From: Aphanomyces cochlioides
Taxonomy: Eukaryota > Oomycota > Saprolegniomycetes > Saprolegniales > Verrucalvaceae
Reading direction: 5' to 3'
Assembly: GCA_019828595.1 (NCBI GenBank)
Contig: JAHQRK010000033.1
Location: forward strand, 496,001 to 560,000
DNA length: 64,000 nt
Part shown: piece by piece, positions 40,046 through 50,927 of the stretch
Layout: each line of letters begins with the position of its first letter
Numbering within the stretch: position 1 is the first letter of the stretch
Notes under the pieces: model-generated
Databases searched by the model: none
Seen by the model: the letters and a program-made list of their open reading frames with translations, nothing else
Told to the model about the DNA's origin: nothing
Made by a program: the position numbers and the translations under genes

Positions 40046-40724
40046 TTTTTACTGTTCTTTTGTGTCTGTGCATCAAGTCCGCCAAATCGTCCACTTTCTT
40101 GTTCTTGTCTGTACAAGGATAGATTGTGACGACCCTTTTGCAACCAGGCATTCGTCGTGTCTACGGGATACTTGTATGCCAAAATGTCCCGTGGAGACTG
40201 TCGATTTCTTGTCGGCTTGTTGGAGAACTCGTTGGTGTGGATGAAGCTGTTGCAAACCCGTTTTTTGACAGTACGTCGATTTCTGGTCGTCTTTTTTTGG
40301 TATCTGAGGGTGTGAATCGATAGAGCTTTTCAAAAGCAAGAGTTTGCAAGTAGTTTGAGGTCAATCGGAGCAATATTGCAAAAGTTATGAGCAAAAAACG
40401 ATTTCGACCGATGGGACACGAACCGTTCACACCAAAAAGTGTCAAGCGATTGACAACAAAAGAGATGTTTTCTATCCTTCTTTATCCATGTGACGCGACC
40501 ACAAACACCATTCAAAGTGCTGTACACATTCTGGTTCAACCATTTCATTGCACATCGACCAAGTGATTCCAAGAAATATACTGTTCAAAGTCTAACTGTT
40601 ATATTTTCCATTGTGGACAGTGTATACTTGTCAAGTTGAATACAGATAATGTTGGAAAAGAAGTGTCCTACAGAGGTGAAAAGGAGATCGCGTGAAAGAG
40701 TAGTGTCCTGAATAGAAAGAAGCT
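40046..40724. repeat. tRNA array spacer, unit 11
   Basis: Copy of the 679-bp spacer. No gene is seen. Confidence 0.85.
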
Positions 40725-40731
40725 AAAAAGA

Positions 40732-40803
40732 TGCGCCTGCCGGGAGTCGAACCCGGGATGTCACGGCCACAACGTGAAGTACTGACCACTATACTACAGA
40801 CGC
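40732..40803 (-). tRNA. tRNA-His(GTG), unit 11
   Basis: Identical to the other copies. T5 terminator at 40725-40729. Confidence 0.96.
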
Positions 40804-40804
40804 C

Positions 40805-40850
40805 TGGAGAAGCAGGGTATCGATCCCTGTACCTCCCGCATGCTAAGCGG
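40805..40850 (-). pseudogene. tRNA-Ala 3' half, split by LINE A5
   Basis: Anticodon stem-loop to discriminator A. The A5 3' end joins at 40851. Confidence 0.93.
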
Positions 40851-43286
40851 TTAACTGAGTATATTAAAGAATTAATATGGCCCAAAAGGGCCGCAAACTA
40901 GACTTTCGATTTTGGCTTCATAGGTCGCATAATAAATATGTGTTGCGAAATGTGACCTTGGAAGGTTCTTGTGGAAAATCGTCCAGTGTTGCTTAACCGA
41001 AATAGACTTGGGTGTGGGGTAATTTGGAGGAACCATGGCAGAAAGAAAATGTTGCATGGCGATTCAGGCTGTGAAAAAATTCAACAGTATAGAGAAGAGC
41101 CATACAAGCAACTTTCTTTTCATGACCATCTTGATCCGAGTTGGTGGTGGCGAGATACGAGGCAATTTCGGGTTGACTGTGGAGGACTTGAAAATTTGTA
41201 TACAAAAGTCTTGATAAAAATTCCAAGTGGAGGTACGCAGTGAAAAAGGCCAAGTAAATAAAAGCTTGAGTTGGGGTCGATCCATGAATAAATAAATCGA
41301 CAGGAGAGGAAGGCCAAAAATTGACAAAAGGGTCGAAACAGAGTAAAATCAGGCCCAAGGAAAATAAATTGGCAAGAGGTAGGAGCCCAAAAAATCCAAA
41401 AAGGTCGTGGCCAATTTAATTCGACCTCAGGAGGCCGAATTAAATCGCTGTAACCATGGGAAAAGCTGGGTTTGAGAGAAAAGACCATCCAAAATAAAAT
41501 GTTCTTGGACGATTTGACCAGCCAAAAAAATCAACGAGGTCGGTCGTTCCATGACAAGCAAAGTTGATTTCAGAGCGTCTTCATCGGAGTTGATGGTGGC
41601 GAGATAGAGGGAAAATCCCTTGTGGGTTGGGCTTTTGGGGTAAACCTCCCAAAAATAATAAAAAAGGGTAAAATATTTGGGAGGAGCCATTTTGACATGC
41701 GCCATGGGCGGATAGGTCTCGAGCGCGAGCATCGTCGGAGCTGGATTTCGAACGGCGCCGCGGTGCATGGAGCCACTTGGCAGAATCGTAGCGACGATAC
41801 GTACGAAGGATAGCGCACCATTAGAATCGCCATAGGTAGTGTGTAGCGGGAGAGCGCTAGCCAAAACCAGTGTTTTTTCCAATCGGGCGTCTCGGCGGCC
41901 AAATTTGAAGGAGTCATAACTTCCGAACGGCTATGAGATAGATAGCCATACTTGGTGTCCTCCATCAATGGAGGCTAGCGGTGGATGCACCATATTAATC
42001 GGTGCATATAGAGTCGTGTAGCTGAAATGAGCTACGATGGTCGTTTTGGAGCCTTATCGGCTCAAAATGGTTTGGAATCGGAAGTTGGGTTCCTGTGCTG
42101 CTATCATGGTGCTTGATAGCTCAAATCCATCGCGAGGACATTCTCGAGCCTCTCCAACTCTAAGTTGGGCGATCGGAGTTGATTTGCGTTCAGGAGCCAT
42201 TCCGATGAGTTTTAGCCATTTCACCAAAAGTTGTCGGGGCGACGGCAAGTAGGTTCCAGGGCTTCAATCATCGCTCTTGATGGCTTAAAACACTCGTCTA
42301 GCCATGATAGGATGGAAAAGAGTCATAGCCGGTCGATTGGAAATGATTTGCGACCTGTAGCCGACTTAAGGTTTTGTAGCCGGTGGATAGGGGCGGTTGA
42401 CATTTTGGATTGAGGATTGCGAGCAAACCAGGATGTTTCAGGGCGTTCTAACGCTTTGGCTAGTCGTAATAAGTGGTGGAGCCACCCACTAGACCCCTAG
42501 ATGTCACTCGGTGACCGTAGGGAAAGCGTTCGAGTTGTCCTGGTGTTTCACCGGTTTGGGTGACAGTCCAAAATGGGTTCGTGGTTTTGAACCATAGATC
42601 TGCAATATGTGCTAGTTGGTGTCGGCATAGAGCTCGATTCAACTGAGATAACAAGCCACTAAACGTAGAAATCCACGCAGTAGGTCGAGAGAAATTTCAC
42701 TTTTGGTGACGGGTTGAAACCGGTTCAAAATGGGTGTCACCGGGTCGAATTTCCTTTCGAATTTTGTTTCGCGAGTTTGGCGAGGTTTGAGCACTCGCAA
42801 ACTGGCACATCTTGAGGAGGAGACATGGGAGAATCTTTTAGGCACCGTGGCGCAATTTTCCCGAACAAAAAGTGTGCACTCGATTTTGAGATTTCGCCCC
42901 CAGGGGGAGACGTCGTAACAATTTTCAAAGTGTTGTTGTGAGAGAACCACTGCACTTTTTTGCAATCTAACGCTTGCGTTTGTCTGCTTGGGATGTCTAG
43001 CAACCCTGAAGACCATTAGAATGTCTGAAATGATCGTCAGAGCAATGCCAGAGTTGTCGATAGTTTTGCCATTTTGGGTGAACGGATAAAGTCAAGTCGA
43101 TTTTGTGAACGACTCGGCATGAGATAAAGTTACTTGGTGTGTCCATAGAGCTCTGTTAGCTGGGGCTAACGAGCCATCAAACGCATGAAAAGGCCAAGTG
43201 GGTCGCGAGAAAATCCACTTTGAGTTTTCCCATTGGTTTGGGTGACTTAGGTGAATTTCTTCAAAGGTTGCAATATAACATGCCTT
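40851..43286 (-). other. LINE A5 3' UTR (2436 bp)
   Basis: Same noncoding region as in A2. The 1-bp loss near 41573 shifts the longest minus-strand frames, again against coding. Confidence 0.8.
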
Positions 43287-46200
43287 TTAAGGTTCCAAGG
43301 TCTCGTTTTGAGATTGTGGTAAGATTTGGGCAGAGAACCACTCATTCTGGTGCAAACTATGAAGCACCGATGTCAAGGAAGCCTTCGTGGAGTCGTCCAA
43401 GGAGGCTCGATTGACTTGGTACAGATGCCGCTTTATAATGTGTCCTGCTAAGCTGGATATCGTCATAGGTGTTTTGTTAGGTAAATCTGGACGGTAAATC
43501 CGGTCGCACCGAGTTTTCCATATTGTATACCAAATACAAGATAAAAAAATTGGCCACAGCAAATTAAATCCAGCTTGGAGGTCTTTGTCTTGGAGTGCTA
43601 TAGGAGAGAAGAATATTTTTTCCATGGTAGTTGGCCAAGTAAAGTTAAGGGATCTGGCCATGGATTTAAATGGACTCCAACATGCTCGAGTATATGGACA
43701 GTCCAAGGTGAAATGTTTATACGTCTCCACTTCATGACAGAAAATACAAGTGTTCGGGATATCGTCCGAGTACTTGAATTTGTATCGGAGAGGTAAGGCT
43801 CGTATAAGCAGTCGATATATGAAAGCACTATACGTTGGCAGAATAAATTTGGGCTGCCTGTAGAATGCGACCACTTTAATATTTTCCTTGTGGGCATAAA
43901 AATCCGAGGGTACCAATAAATGCGCTGTGGGTAAAACCTCCTGAGCTGATTTGGATTTAAATTCATGAGTTAAATCATCCAAGGTGGCATCAATAAAGGG
44001 TAAAAAGCCATCTTTAAAATTTCCAGCCCAAGTAATTTCGGTAGCCGTTTGCCGATAAGGTGTAGGCTGACGAAAATTAATTTCTGTGTCCTCGGGTGGA
44101 GATGGAAGGATAGACTTAAGTCTTCCGTGTAGAGCATACCACCATTTATGATCGGGAGTGGCTAAATGGCGTCTTGAGCATTGAGATTTAATCCAATCTA
44201 ACAGGATTTTCCGATCCATAAGATTGCCATTTTCATCGAGTAGGTGGCGAACATGGGTAAAATTTAATTTTGCCAGTGATACAGCATAATCATAAGTCTT
44301 TGGATAGCAGTGTTCAAAGACAGTTTTCTCCAAGGGTAAGAATTGATTGTGCCAAAGTGGAAAATTTCCATCGACTTGAACTGTGGGAAATTTAAGTGGG
44401 GTTGGAGATAAGGATAACCATAGTCGAGTAAATGCTGACCAGAGAGGTGGAACCTTATCTTGGTGGGATATGGCTTTGTACATACTAGAGTGTGGACTCA
44501 TGAAAAGGAGATCATAAAAATTTCCCCATGGACTGAAGGCTCTGGAGAGTAAATATTCTCCAATGGATAGCCATGCTGGCAATTTCGTTTGACCATACGA
44601 GTTGTGAGGTGGTGCTAGGAGTAGCTTGAAGCATTTAAAGGTCATGACCCGGTGTAGTTTTGACCACCAGTGGGTAGACGATTTAAATCCGAGACCACCT
44701 TGTGCTTTTGGAAGGAAAATAATGTCCGAGTTGAATTGATGCAAATAACGTTGAGTCGAATATGGATCAATTGTATCGCCGTGAATAAATTGCTTGGCGA
44801 CCTTGTCGAATAGTTTGGCATATTCTTTGTCGATCGGAATAAATTGGAGTTGATACCAGAGCACAGGAAAACAAATTGACCTTAGGATTGTCACTTTTCC
44901 GGGTAGGGTTCGTGCTCGATAAGACCATAGTTGTGTTCTTGAGACCAATTTCTCCAATAGCGAATTTAAACGTGTTGTGGCTGTGATGTTGGGAGAAATT
45001 AAAAGGCCCAACGATTTAGCAGGTTTGTCATCAGTAATAGCCAAAGGTGCCAGGTCTGGAGGTAAATTGGCATGGGTTAATAATTCTGTCTTGGAGAGAT
45101 TTAACTTGAAACCAGAGATATCACAGAATTTTTTGACGATGTCGAGTTGGAGTTGCAACGTCGATGTATTTTTGGAGTACAATTGGGAGTCGTCTGCATA
45201 ATAGCTCCCGGTGTGAGTGTGATGACCAATTCGTATGCCCAAATCTTTTCTCTTGCGTATGGCTAAACACATAGGTTCTAGCGCCAAGACAAATAAAAGA
45301 GGTGATAATGGGTCGCCTTGTAAAACACCACGTTGGATCTTAAATGGGTTGGATAAATGTCCATTGACAATAATTCGTCCACGACGATTTGAATAAAGCA
45401 CTTTGACCATGTTGAGAAAGGACGGTGGAAAATTAAATTCCTTCAGGGTTGCCAATAAATAGGAATGGTTGACCCTATCAAAGGCTTTTTCAAAGTCCAA
45501 GAGGGCCACAATAGACTCGGAGGAATAAAACTTCATAAAGTGATTCAGGTCTTCCAAGCGCAGTAAATTGGTTTGGATTGATCGACCACGAATAAAACCT
45601 GTTTGATCCGGGTGGACTATCGACTGAATGATTCTCTGCATTCGTTCTGCAAGGACCATTGTGAGGATTTTCACGTCGATATTGACCAAGCTGATGGGAC
45701 GGTAATTTTTTGGGAGTAGTTTGTCGTCCTTTTTGTACAGCAGTACAATTAAACTTGTCAATTGGGAGGGTGCCAAGTTGGAGTGAGAGTTGATTTGGTA
45801 ATAGTATAGCATTTCCAAAGCCAGGGACCATTCATGGGGAAACATTTTCAAAATTTCGTAGGGCAGTGAATTTGGCCCAGGAGTTGAATTCCGTTTGGAG
45901 TGTTTAATGGCAAAATAAAATTCGTTTGCCGTGAGAGGAGCCCCAATAAATCTCTTGTCGTCGATATTGAGTCGGCGAGATATCAGAGTTTTTAAATACT
46001 TGGCCATTCTTTCCTTGTCAACTGCCTCATGGTCGCCATACAGGTCAGAATAAAACTCGTTGAGTGTCGAGGAAATTGATTGTTGATCAGAAGCAATATT
46101 TCCATTGGACATTTTGAGTGCCTTGAAGGGAGATTTTTGTAAAGGGATTGTGCGAGGTGGCTTCAGGTGAAATTTGGTACACCTTTCCGCTTTCTCGAGA

Positions 46201-47372
46201 TGAGTTTGCATAGCAGTATCTTCCCGTAGGACTTTTTTCCTGTCATGGTATTCATGTATGGCAGCTTGAATTGTTTTGATACGTGCCATCAAGGACGCAC
46301 ATGGGGCGTTTTGGTAATCCCGAATCAATAAAGCCAAATCCATAGATAATTTCTTGAGAGGCCTTTGTTGATTTTCGACCAACTCGTCGTGTAGGTATTT
46401 TAATTGATTTCGCATGTTGGTGATCATGGTGTCGAAATGTAGACCAACATTTGAGTTTAATTGGGTCTTGGTAAGGAAGGTTTCAAGTTGACGAGAGATA
46501 ATTAATTTGGCCTTGTCATTGTTGAGAACCCATTGTGGTGTTTTCCATGGACCAGGTCCCATTGATACTGATGGACGTTTGGTCAATAATTTGCAGGGAG
46601 TGTGGTCAGCATGAGGAATTGGTTCCAGGTGACGAAATTTCAGATGACGTAGGGATGCCATAGCAGATGAGATGAAAATATAGTCAAGCCGATTGACAAA
46701 TTTTGGACTTGTGAAAGCACGTTTCAGTGGATTTTGTTGACGGAAAATGTCAACGAGGTGTAAATCTTGTAGCCATAGGTTGAGTTCATATGAGCCATGG
46801 GTCGCATGAGTCGAAGGACGGCATGAATCTAATGTTGGGGAGAAAATAACGTTAAAGTCGCCACCAACAATATGAAAAGCTTCGGGTGGAAAATCGCGAG
46901 GCAGATCATTAAAAAAATCCACACGGTCGTGATAGTCGTACGGAGCATAGATGTTGTGAATAAAAACCGGGATATTGTCCAGAGTGGCCGATATAAGTAA
47001 ATAACGACCACGGAGGAGAGGTTTGTCCCAAGAGTGGTTTAAATTGGTGCAATTGTCCAGAGGGCAGTCAGGATGAATAAATGTAGCAAGGCCTCCAGTA
47101 GGATGAGAGGTATGGCTGATGGAATAAATTGGCTCCTCGTAGAAGAAAGTGCCTTGTTGGTTGGTATGTTTTTTCCAGTAGAAATTGATTTTGCCATGGT
47201 CGCTGGGGTAAGGCAGTCGAGTTTCTTGGATAAGTGAGATAGAGTTTTTGAGGAGAAAGTTCTTGAGAAGGTGGTGGAAAGAGTTGGAGAGACCATTTGT
47301 GTTGAGAGAAAACAAGCTAATATCCCAGTCGATAATGGCTTGTGGTAGCGCGTTAATTGTGGTCACGGTCAT
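43287..47372 (-). CDS. LINE A5 ORF2: endonuclease-reverse transcriptase
   Basis: 1361 aa, uninterrupted, apparently the same residue sequence as A2 including Asn438, with all catalytic and zinc residues. Confidence 0.97.
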   Translation of the reverse strand: MTVTTINALPQAIIDWDISLFSLNTNGLSNSFHHLLKNFLLKNSISLIQETRLPYPSDHGKINFYWKKHTNQQGTFFYEEPIYSISHTSHPTGGLATFIHPDCPLDNCTNLNHSWDKPLLRGRYLLISATLDNIPVFIHNIYAPYDYHDRVDFFNDLPRDFPPEAFHIVGGDFNVIFSPTLDSCRPSTHATHGSYELNLWLQDLHLVDIFRQQNPLKRAFTSPKFVNRLDYIFISSAMASLRHLKFRHLEPIPHADHTPCKLLTKRPSVSMGPGPWKTPQWVLNNDKAKLIISRQLETFLTKTQLNSNVGLHFDTMITNMRNQLKYLHDELVENQQRPLKKLSMDLALLIRDYQNAPCASLMARIKTIQAAIHEYHDRKKVLREDTAMQTHLEKAERCTKFHLKPPRTIPLQKSPFKALKMSNGNIASDQQSISSTLNEFYSDLYGDHEAVDKERMAKYLKTLISRRLNIDDKRFIGAPLTANEFYFAIKHSKRNSTPGPNSLPYEILKMFPHEWSLALEMLYYYQINSHSNLAPSQLTSLIVLLYKKDDKLLPKNYRPISLVNIDVKILTMVLAERMQRIIQSIVHPDQTGFIRGRSIQTNLLRLEDLNHFMKFYSSESIVALLDFEKAFDRVNHSYLLATLKEFNFPPSFLNMVKVLYSNRRGRIIVNGHLSNPFKIQRGVLQGDPLSPLLFVLALEPMCLAIRKRKDLGIRIGHHTHTGSYYADDSQLYSKNTSTLQLQLDIVKKFCDISGFKLNLSKTELLTHANLPPDLAPLAITDDKPAKSLGLLISPNITATTRLNSLLEKLVSRTQLWSYRARTLPGKVTILRSICFPVLWYQLQFIPIDKEYAKLFDKVAKQFIHGDTIDPYSTQRYLHQFNSDIIFLPKAQGGLGFKSSTHWWSKLHRVMTFKCFKLLLAPPHNSYGQTKLPAWLSIGEYLLSRAFSPWGNFYDLLFMSPHSSMYKAISHQDKVPPLWSAFTRLWLSLSPTPLKFPTVQVDGNFPLWHNQFLPLEKTVFEHCYPKTYDYAVSLAKLNFTHVRHLLDENGNLMDRKILLDWIKSQCSRRHLATPDHKWWYALHGRLKSILPSPPEDTEINFRQPTPYRQTATEITWAGNFKDGFLPFIDATLDDLTHEFKSKSAQEVLPTAHLLVPSDFYAHKENIKVVAFYRQPKFILPTYSAFIYRLLIRALPLRYKFKYSDDIPNTCIFCHEVETYKHFTLDCPYTRACWSPFKSMARSLNFTWPTTMEKIFFSPIALQDKDLQAGFNLLWPIFLSCIWYTIWKTRCDRIYRPDLPNKTPMTISSLAGHIIKRHLYQVNRASLDDSTKASLTSVLHSLHQNEWFSAQILPQSQNETLEP

Positions 47373-47472
47373 GATTAATATTTGGGTTTTGATTTTTTGA
47401 CTTCAAGTCGTTGTGTTGGTTTGGGTCGGGGTGTGGTGATTGTGGTTTTAATTGATTTTGTGTGTTGGCGAG

Positions 47473-49998
47473 TCAATTGGAGTCTGCATTGTCACCATCG
47501 CCAAGTTCTTTGTAGTCGAGTTCAGGAGCCTTTTCGTCCGGAAGTAAAGTTAACAAGGCATCAGTATCCGAGTCAAAACACTTCGTAGGGTCAATTGTTT
47601 GGAGTGCCAGATCTTTCACAATATGGCTCAACTCTTCTTCAATTTTATGATGTTGCACCAGGTTTCCAGCAGCAGGACTGGAAATTAATTTAATCAAGGA
47701 GGCGTCCGTGATTAAATTGCAATTGGGCCAACGGTGGACTTTGTCTTTCAGGCACAGATTAATATACTCATCGTTCGTATAAGCTTCAGGTGCTCTGTTG
47801 GACAGAAATAGATCGATTGCTGCTAGAGATCTTCTCATGTGGTAGTCTTCGTCATTTGGACACAAACTTTGGAATAGATTTGTGGGGCTGTAATTTTCAG
47901 GAGGAGGATGGCCATGCTGTTTTTGGTAGTACGAGGTAAATCGTTCTTCATCAATAGCTTGCATGGGATTTTCTCCAGCCATTAAACGTATAATTCCTCT
48001 CGAGGCAATTAAATTGGATGCGATTTTGCGAGATTTTGGGTCCATATAGATATTTCCAATAAAGCCAGGTTGGTTGAGGGTTTCATCATGAAATACCAAT
48101 GGGTTGGTAGATTCATTCAGTTTTTTCTTCAGCTCTGTGATTTGAGCCTTCACTTTGGCTCCTGCTGGTTTCGTAGAGGCTGGAATTTTTTTGGGTATCG
48201 TTGATTTTGGGGACGAAGCAGGACGTTTTTTGGGCGTGTCGGTAGGAACGATATCAAGATGGAATCGAGGAACCGTTGTGCCTGATGTTGTCACGTCAGA
48301 GTCGTCTGAGCTGAGGATAGCGAATCGATTTTGTGTTGGAATCGAGGTAGCTGATATTTTGTATTGGGGACCTTGAATAAAACCGGCTCGAGTTGGTTTA
48401 AATTCGTCCTGGGATAAATTGGGTTTGTCTGTGAGAATAATATTATTCTCGCTCGAGCCCTTGGGTGATTGTGGAGGATTTAATATCTTCTTGGGTTGAG
48501 CTACCATTTCTTCCTCTTCGATATTTGATTTCTCCTCTTGTTCCATGTCCACATCGCTTGACAGGTCGACAAAGTTTTCCTTGCCATTTTGATTTTCCTT
48601 GGGATCGGCATTAGGGGATTCGGAGTTTCCAGTTGTGCCAGTATTTTCCTTCGGGGTGTTGGGTGGTTGGTTTTCTGTCGATGGATTTTCGGGAGCATCA
48701 GTCTTTTCCTCTGTAGCGTTTTCCTCGACATGGTCTGTATTCTTTTTAGCGTCGTCTTTTTGTTTGGCTTTTTCCAGTCTAGCTTGAACGCTGGGAGGGA
48801 CCGTTTGATTGAGGGACCGAATTTTATGTTGAAAAACATAAACTTGGTTTTGGATCTCGATTTCTCTCAGAGGCTCGCCTCCATCATCTGGTACCAATGC
48901 CAAAGGAGGAGTTTCGGAGTCAAAAAGGACTCGAAATTGGGTCGAGCGTAATAAATTGTCAGTACTGGGGTTAAAACCAACAATGACGCAGTGAGTGAGC
49001 TCTTCCAACTTTTTCAAAATCGCTTTTTGAATATCGTGATCCACCAGGTTGTTGAAAGTAATAAAATAAAGTTTTGAGTGGGGAGAATATTCAGGCACAG
49101 TAAATTCTTGTTTTCCCAGACGAAGGGAGGTTCCACAAGTTTTGCGCAATAGATCATCGTCATAAAACGTCAAAGAGAGAGTAGTCGGGTTTTTCTTGTG
49201 GAACAGAATTTCCTTGAATTTCGATTCCCAAAGCGTACCCGGGTTTTGGGTAATTAAATTCGCTCGGATTTGGTAGTCCTTGACTTGACGGAATGCTTCT
49301 CCCAGAGGAATGTCCACAGTGCAAGCCTTCGAGGATGGAGTTTTCAAGATGTCTTCAATGAATTCATCCATAGCAGTAGGGTTTTGGCGGAATTCTCGAG
49401 CTTGTCGAATTAATTCTTCCAATTCAGAGTCGTCAATGGGATGCCCACCAGTGTTGCGAACCAATTGGGTTTTCACATGGCGGGCTCCTTCCCATACATT
49501 ATTTTTCTTCGAGTTGGTTTTTTTGCCTTCGTTGTTGGACGAAGCTTGTTTTTTGGGGTTGGAGGGTTTGGCAGGAGAGTTTGTCCCATCTTTGGAGGGA
49601 TTTTTCGAATTAGGTAAAACTCGTCCATGAGGGGTGCCGTCAGGATGGGTAATATTCTCCCCAGGCTTGTCAGAATCCTTGGGTAATTTGCCACCATTGG
49701 CGTCAGAGGCAGGTTTTTCGTTGGAACCATTAATATCCATACCCATTCCTGCATCATCGGGTCCATTTTTTTTGTCCATATTTGGACCAGTGTCACCACC
49801 TAAGTCAACACCATCTTGGTTGGAAACATTTTCCCTACGAAGAGAGTCGGACGCAGCGGCGCTGTTCCTAGAGGAAGGAGGTTTTTCAGCGGCTTCTCGG
49901 CTCGGACCGGGCGTCGCTTGGCTAGAGTCAGGCGTCGATTCACGTTGAGCGAATCGAGACACCGTCGAAAGGATGGTTTTTTCCGCGCTAGAGGCCAT
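47473..49998 (-). CDS. LINE A5 ORF1 protein (841 aa)
   Basis: Open and near-identical to A2 ORF1. Differences are mostly silent, for example near 49332. The 5' UTR keeps the 47-nt intron-like segment at 50016-50062. Confidence 0.93.
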   Translation of the reverse strand: MASSAEKTILSTVSRFAQRESTPDSSQATPGPSREAAEKPPSSRNSAAASDSLRRENVSNQDGVDLGGDTGPNMDKKNGPDDAGMGMDINGSNEKPASDANGGKLPKDSDKPGENITHPDGTPHGRVLPNSKNPSKDGTNSPAKPSNPKKQASSNNEGKKTNSKKNNVWEGARHVKTQLVRNTGGHPIDDSELEELIRQAREFRQNPTAMDEFIEDILKTPSSKACTVDIPLGEAFRQVKDYQIRANLITQNPGTLWESKFKEILFHKKNPTTLSLTFYDDDLLRKTCGTSLRLGKQEFTVPEYSPHSKLYFITFNNLVDHDIQKAILKKLEELTHCVIVGFNPSTDNLLRSTQFRVLFDSETPPLALVPDDGGEPLREIEIQNQVYVFQHKIRSLNQTVPPSVQARLEKAKQKDDAKKNTDHVEENATEEKTDAPENPSTENQPPNTPKENTGTTGNSESPNADPKENQNGKENFVDLSSDVDMEQEEKSNIEEEEMVAQPKKILNPPQSPKGSSENNIILTDKPNLSQDEFKPTRAGFIQGPQYKISATSIPTQNRFAILSSDDSDVTTSGTTVPRFHLDIVPTDTPKKRPASSPKSTIPKKIPASTKPAGAKVKAQITELKKKLNESTNPLVFHDETLNQPGFIGNIYMDPKSRKIASNLIASRGIIRLMAGENPMQAIDEERFTSYYQKQHGHPPPENYSPTNLFQSLCPNDEDYHMRRSLAAIDLFLSNRAPEAYTNDEYINLCLKDKVHRWPNCNLITDASLIKLISSPAAGNLVQHHKIEEELSHIVKDLALQTIDPTKCFDSDTDALLTLLPDEKAPELDYKELGDGDNADSN

Positions 49999-50078
49999 GA
50001 CGTTGTCGAAAGCACCTAAAAAGCAAGATTTTCCGTTGGGGGGCTGTGGTAGTTTAACCTACAAAGCAAAAACGAAAG

Positions 50079-50122
50079 TCCCGCATGCTAAGCGGGCGCT
50101 CTACCATCTGAGCTACATCCCC
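50079..50122 (-). pseudogene. tRNA-Ala 5' half, split by LINE A5
   Basis: Nucleotides 1-44 of tRNA-Ala, ending at the A5 5' joint. Confidence 0.92.
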
Positions 50123-50801
50123 TTTTTACTGTTCTTTTGTGTCTGTGCATCAAGTCCGCCAAATCGTCCACTTTCTTGTTCTTGTCTGTACAAGGATAGA
50201 TTGTGACGACCCTTTTGCAACCAGGCATTCGTCGTGTCTACGGGATACTTGTATGCCAAAATGTCCCGTGGAGACTGTCGATTTCTTGTCGGCTTGTTGG
50301 AGAACTCGTTGGTGTGGATGAAGCTGTTGCAAACCCGTTTTTTGACAGTACGTCGATTTCTGGTCGTCTTTTTTTGGTATCTGAGGGTGTGAATCGATAG
50401 AGCTTTTCAAAAGCAAGAGTTTGCAAGTAGTTTGAGGTCAATCGGAGCAATATTGCAAAAGTTATGAGCAAAAAACGATTTCGACCGATGGGACACGAAC
50501 CGTTCACACCAAAAAGTGTCAAGCGATTGACAACAAAAGAGATGTTTTCTATCCTTCTTTATCCATGTGACGCGACCACAAACACCATTCAAAGTGCTGT
50601 ACACATTCTGGTTCAACCATTTCATTGCACATCGACCAAGTGATTCCAAGAAATATACTGTTCAAAGTCTAACTGTTATATTTTCCATTGTGGACAGTGT
50701 ATACTTGTCAAGTTGAATACAGATAATGTTGGAAAAGAAGTGTCCTACAGAGGTGAAAAGGAGATCGCGTGAAAGAGTAGTGTCCTGAATAGAAAGAAGC
50801 T
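50123..50801. repeat. tRNA array spacer, unit 12
   Basis: Copy of the 679-bp spacer. No gene is seen. Confidence 0.85.
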
Positions 50802-50808
50802 AAAAAGA

Positions 50809-50880
50809 TGCGCCTGCCGGGAGTCGAACCCGGGATGTCACGGCCACAACGTGAAGTACTGACCACTATACTACAGACGC
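50809..50880 (-). tRNA. tRNA-His(GTG), unit 12
   Basis: Identical to the other copies. T5 terminator at 50802-50806. Confidence 0.96.
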
Positions 50881-50881
50881 C

Positions 50882-50927
50882 TGGAGAAGCAGGGTATCGA
50901 TCCCTGTACCTCCCGCATGCTAAGCGG
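50882..50927 (-). pseudogene. tRNA-Ala 3' half, split by LINE A6
   Basis: Anticodon stem-loop to discriminator A. The A6 3' end joins at 50928. Confidence 0.93.

Larger units (their letters stand above)
40851..50078 (-). mobile_element. LINE family A, full-length copy A5 (9228 bp)
   Basis: Complete element with both ORFs open. Target duplications are 40834-40850 and 50079-50095. Its 3' UTR groups with A2 and A7 (GCTGTAACC near 41448, GGGCGG near 41706). One G is missing near 41573 relative to the other copies. Confidence 0.96.
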
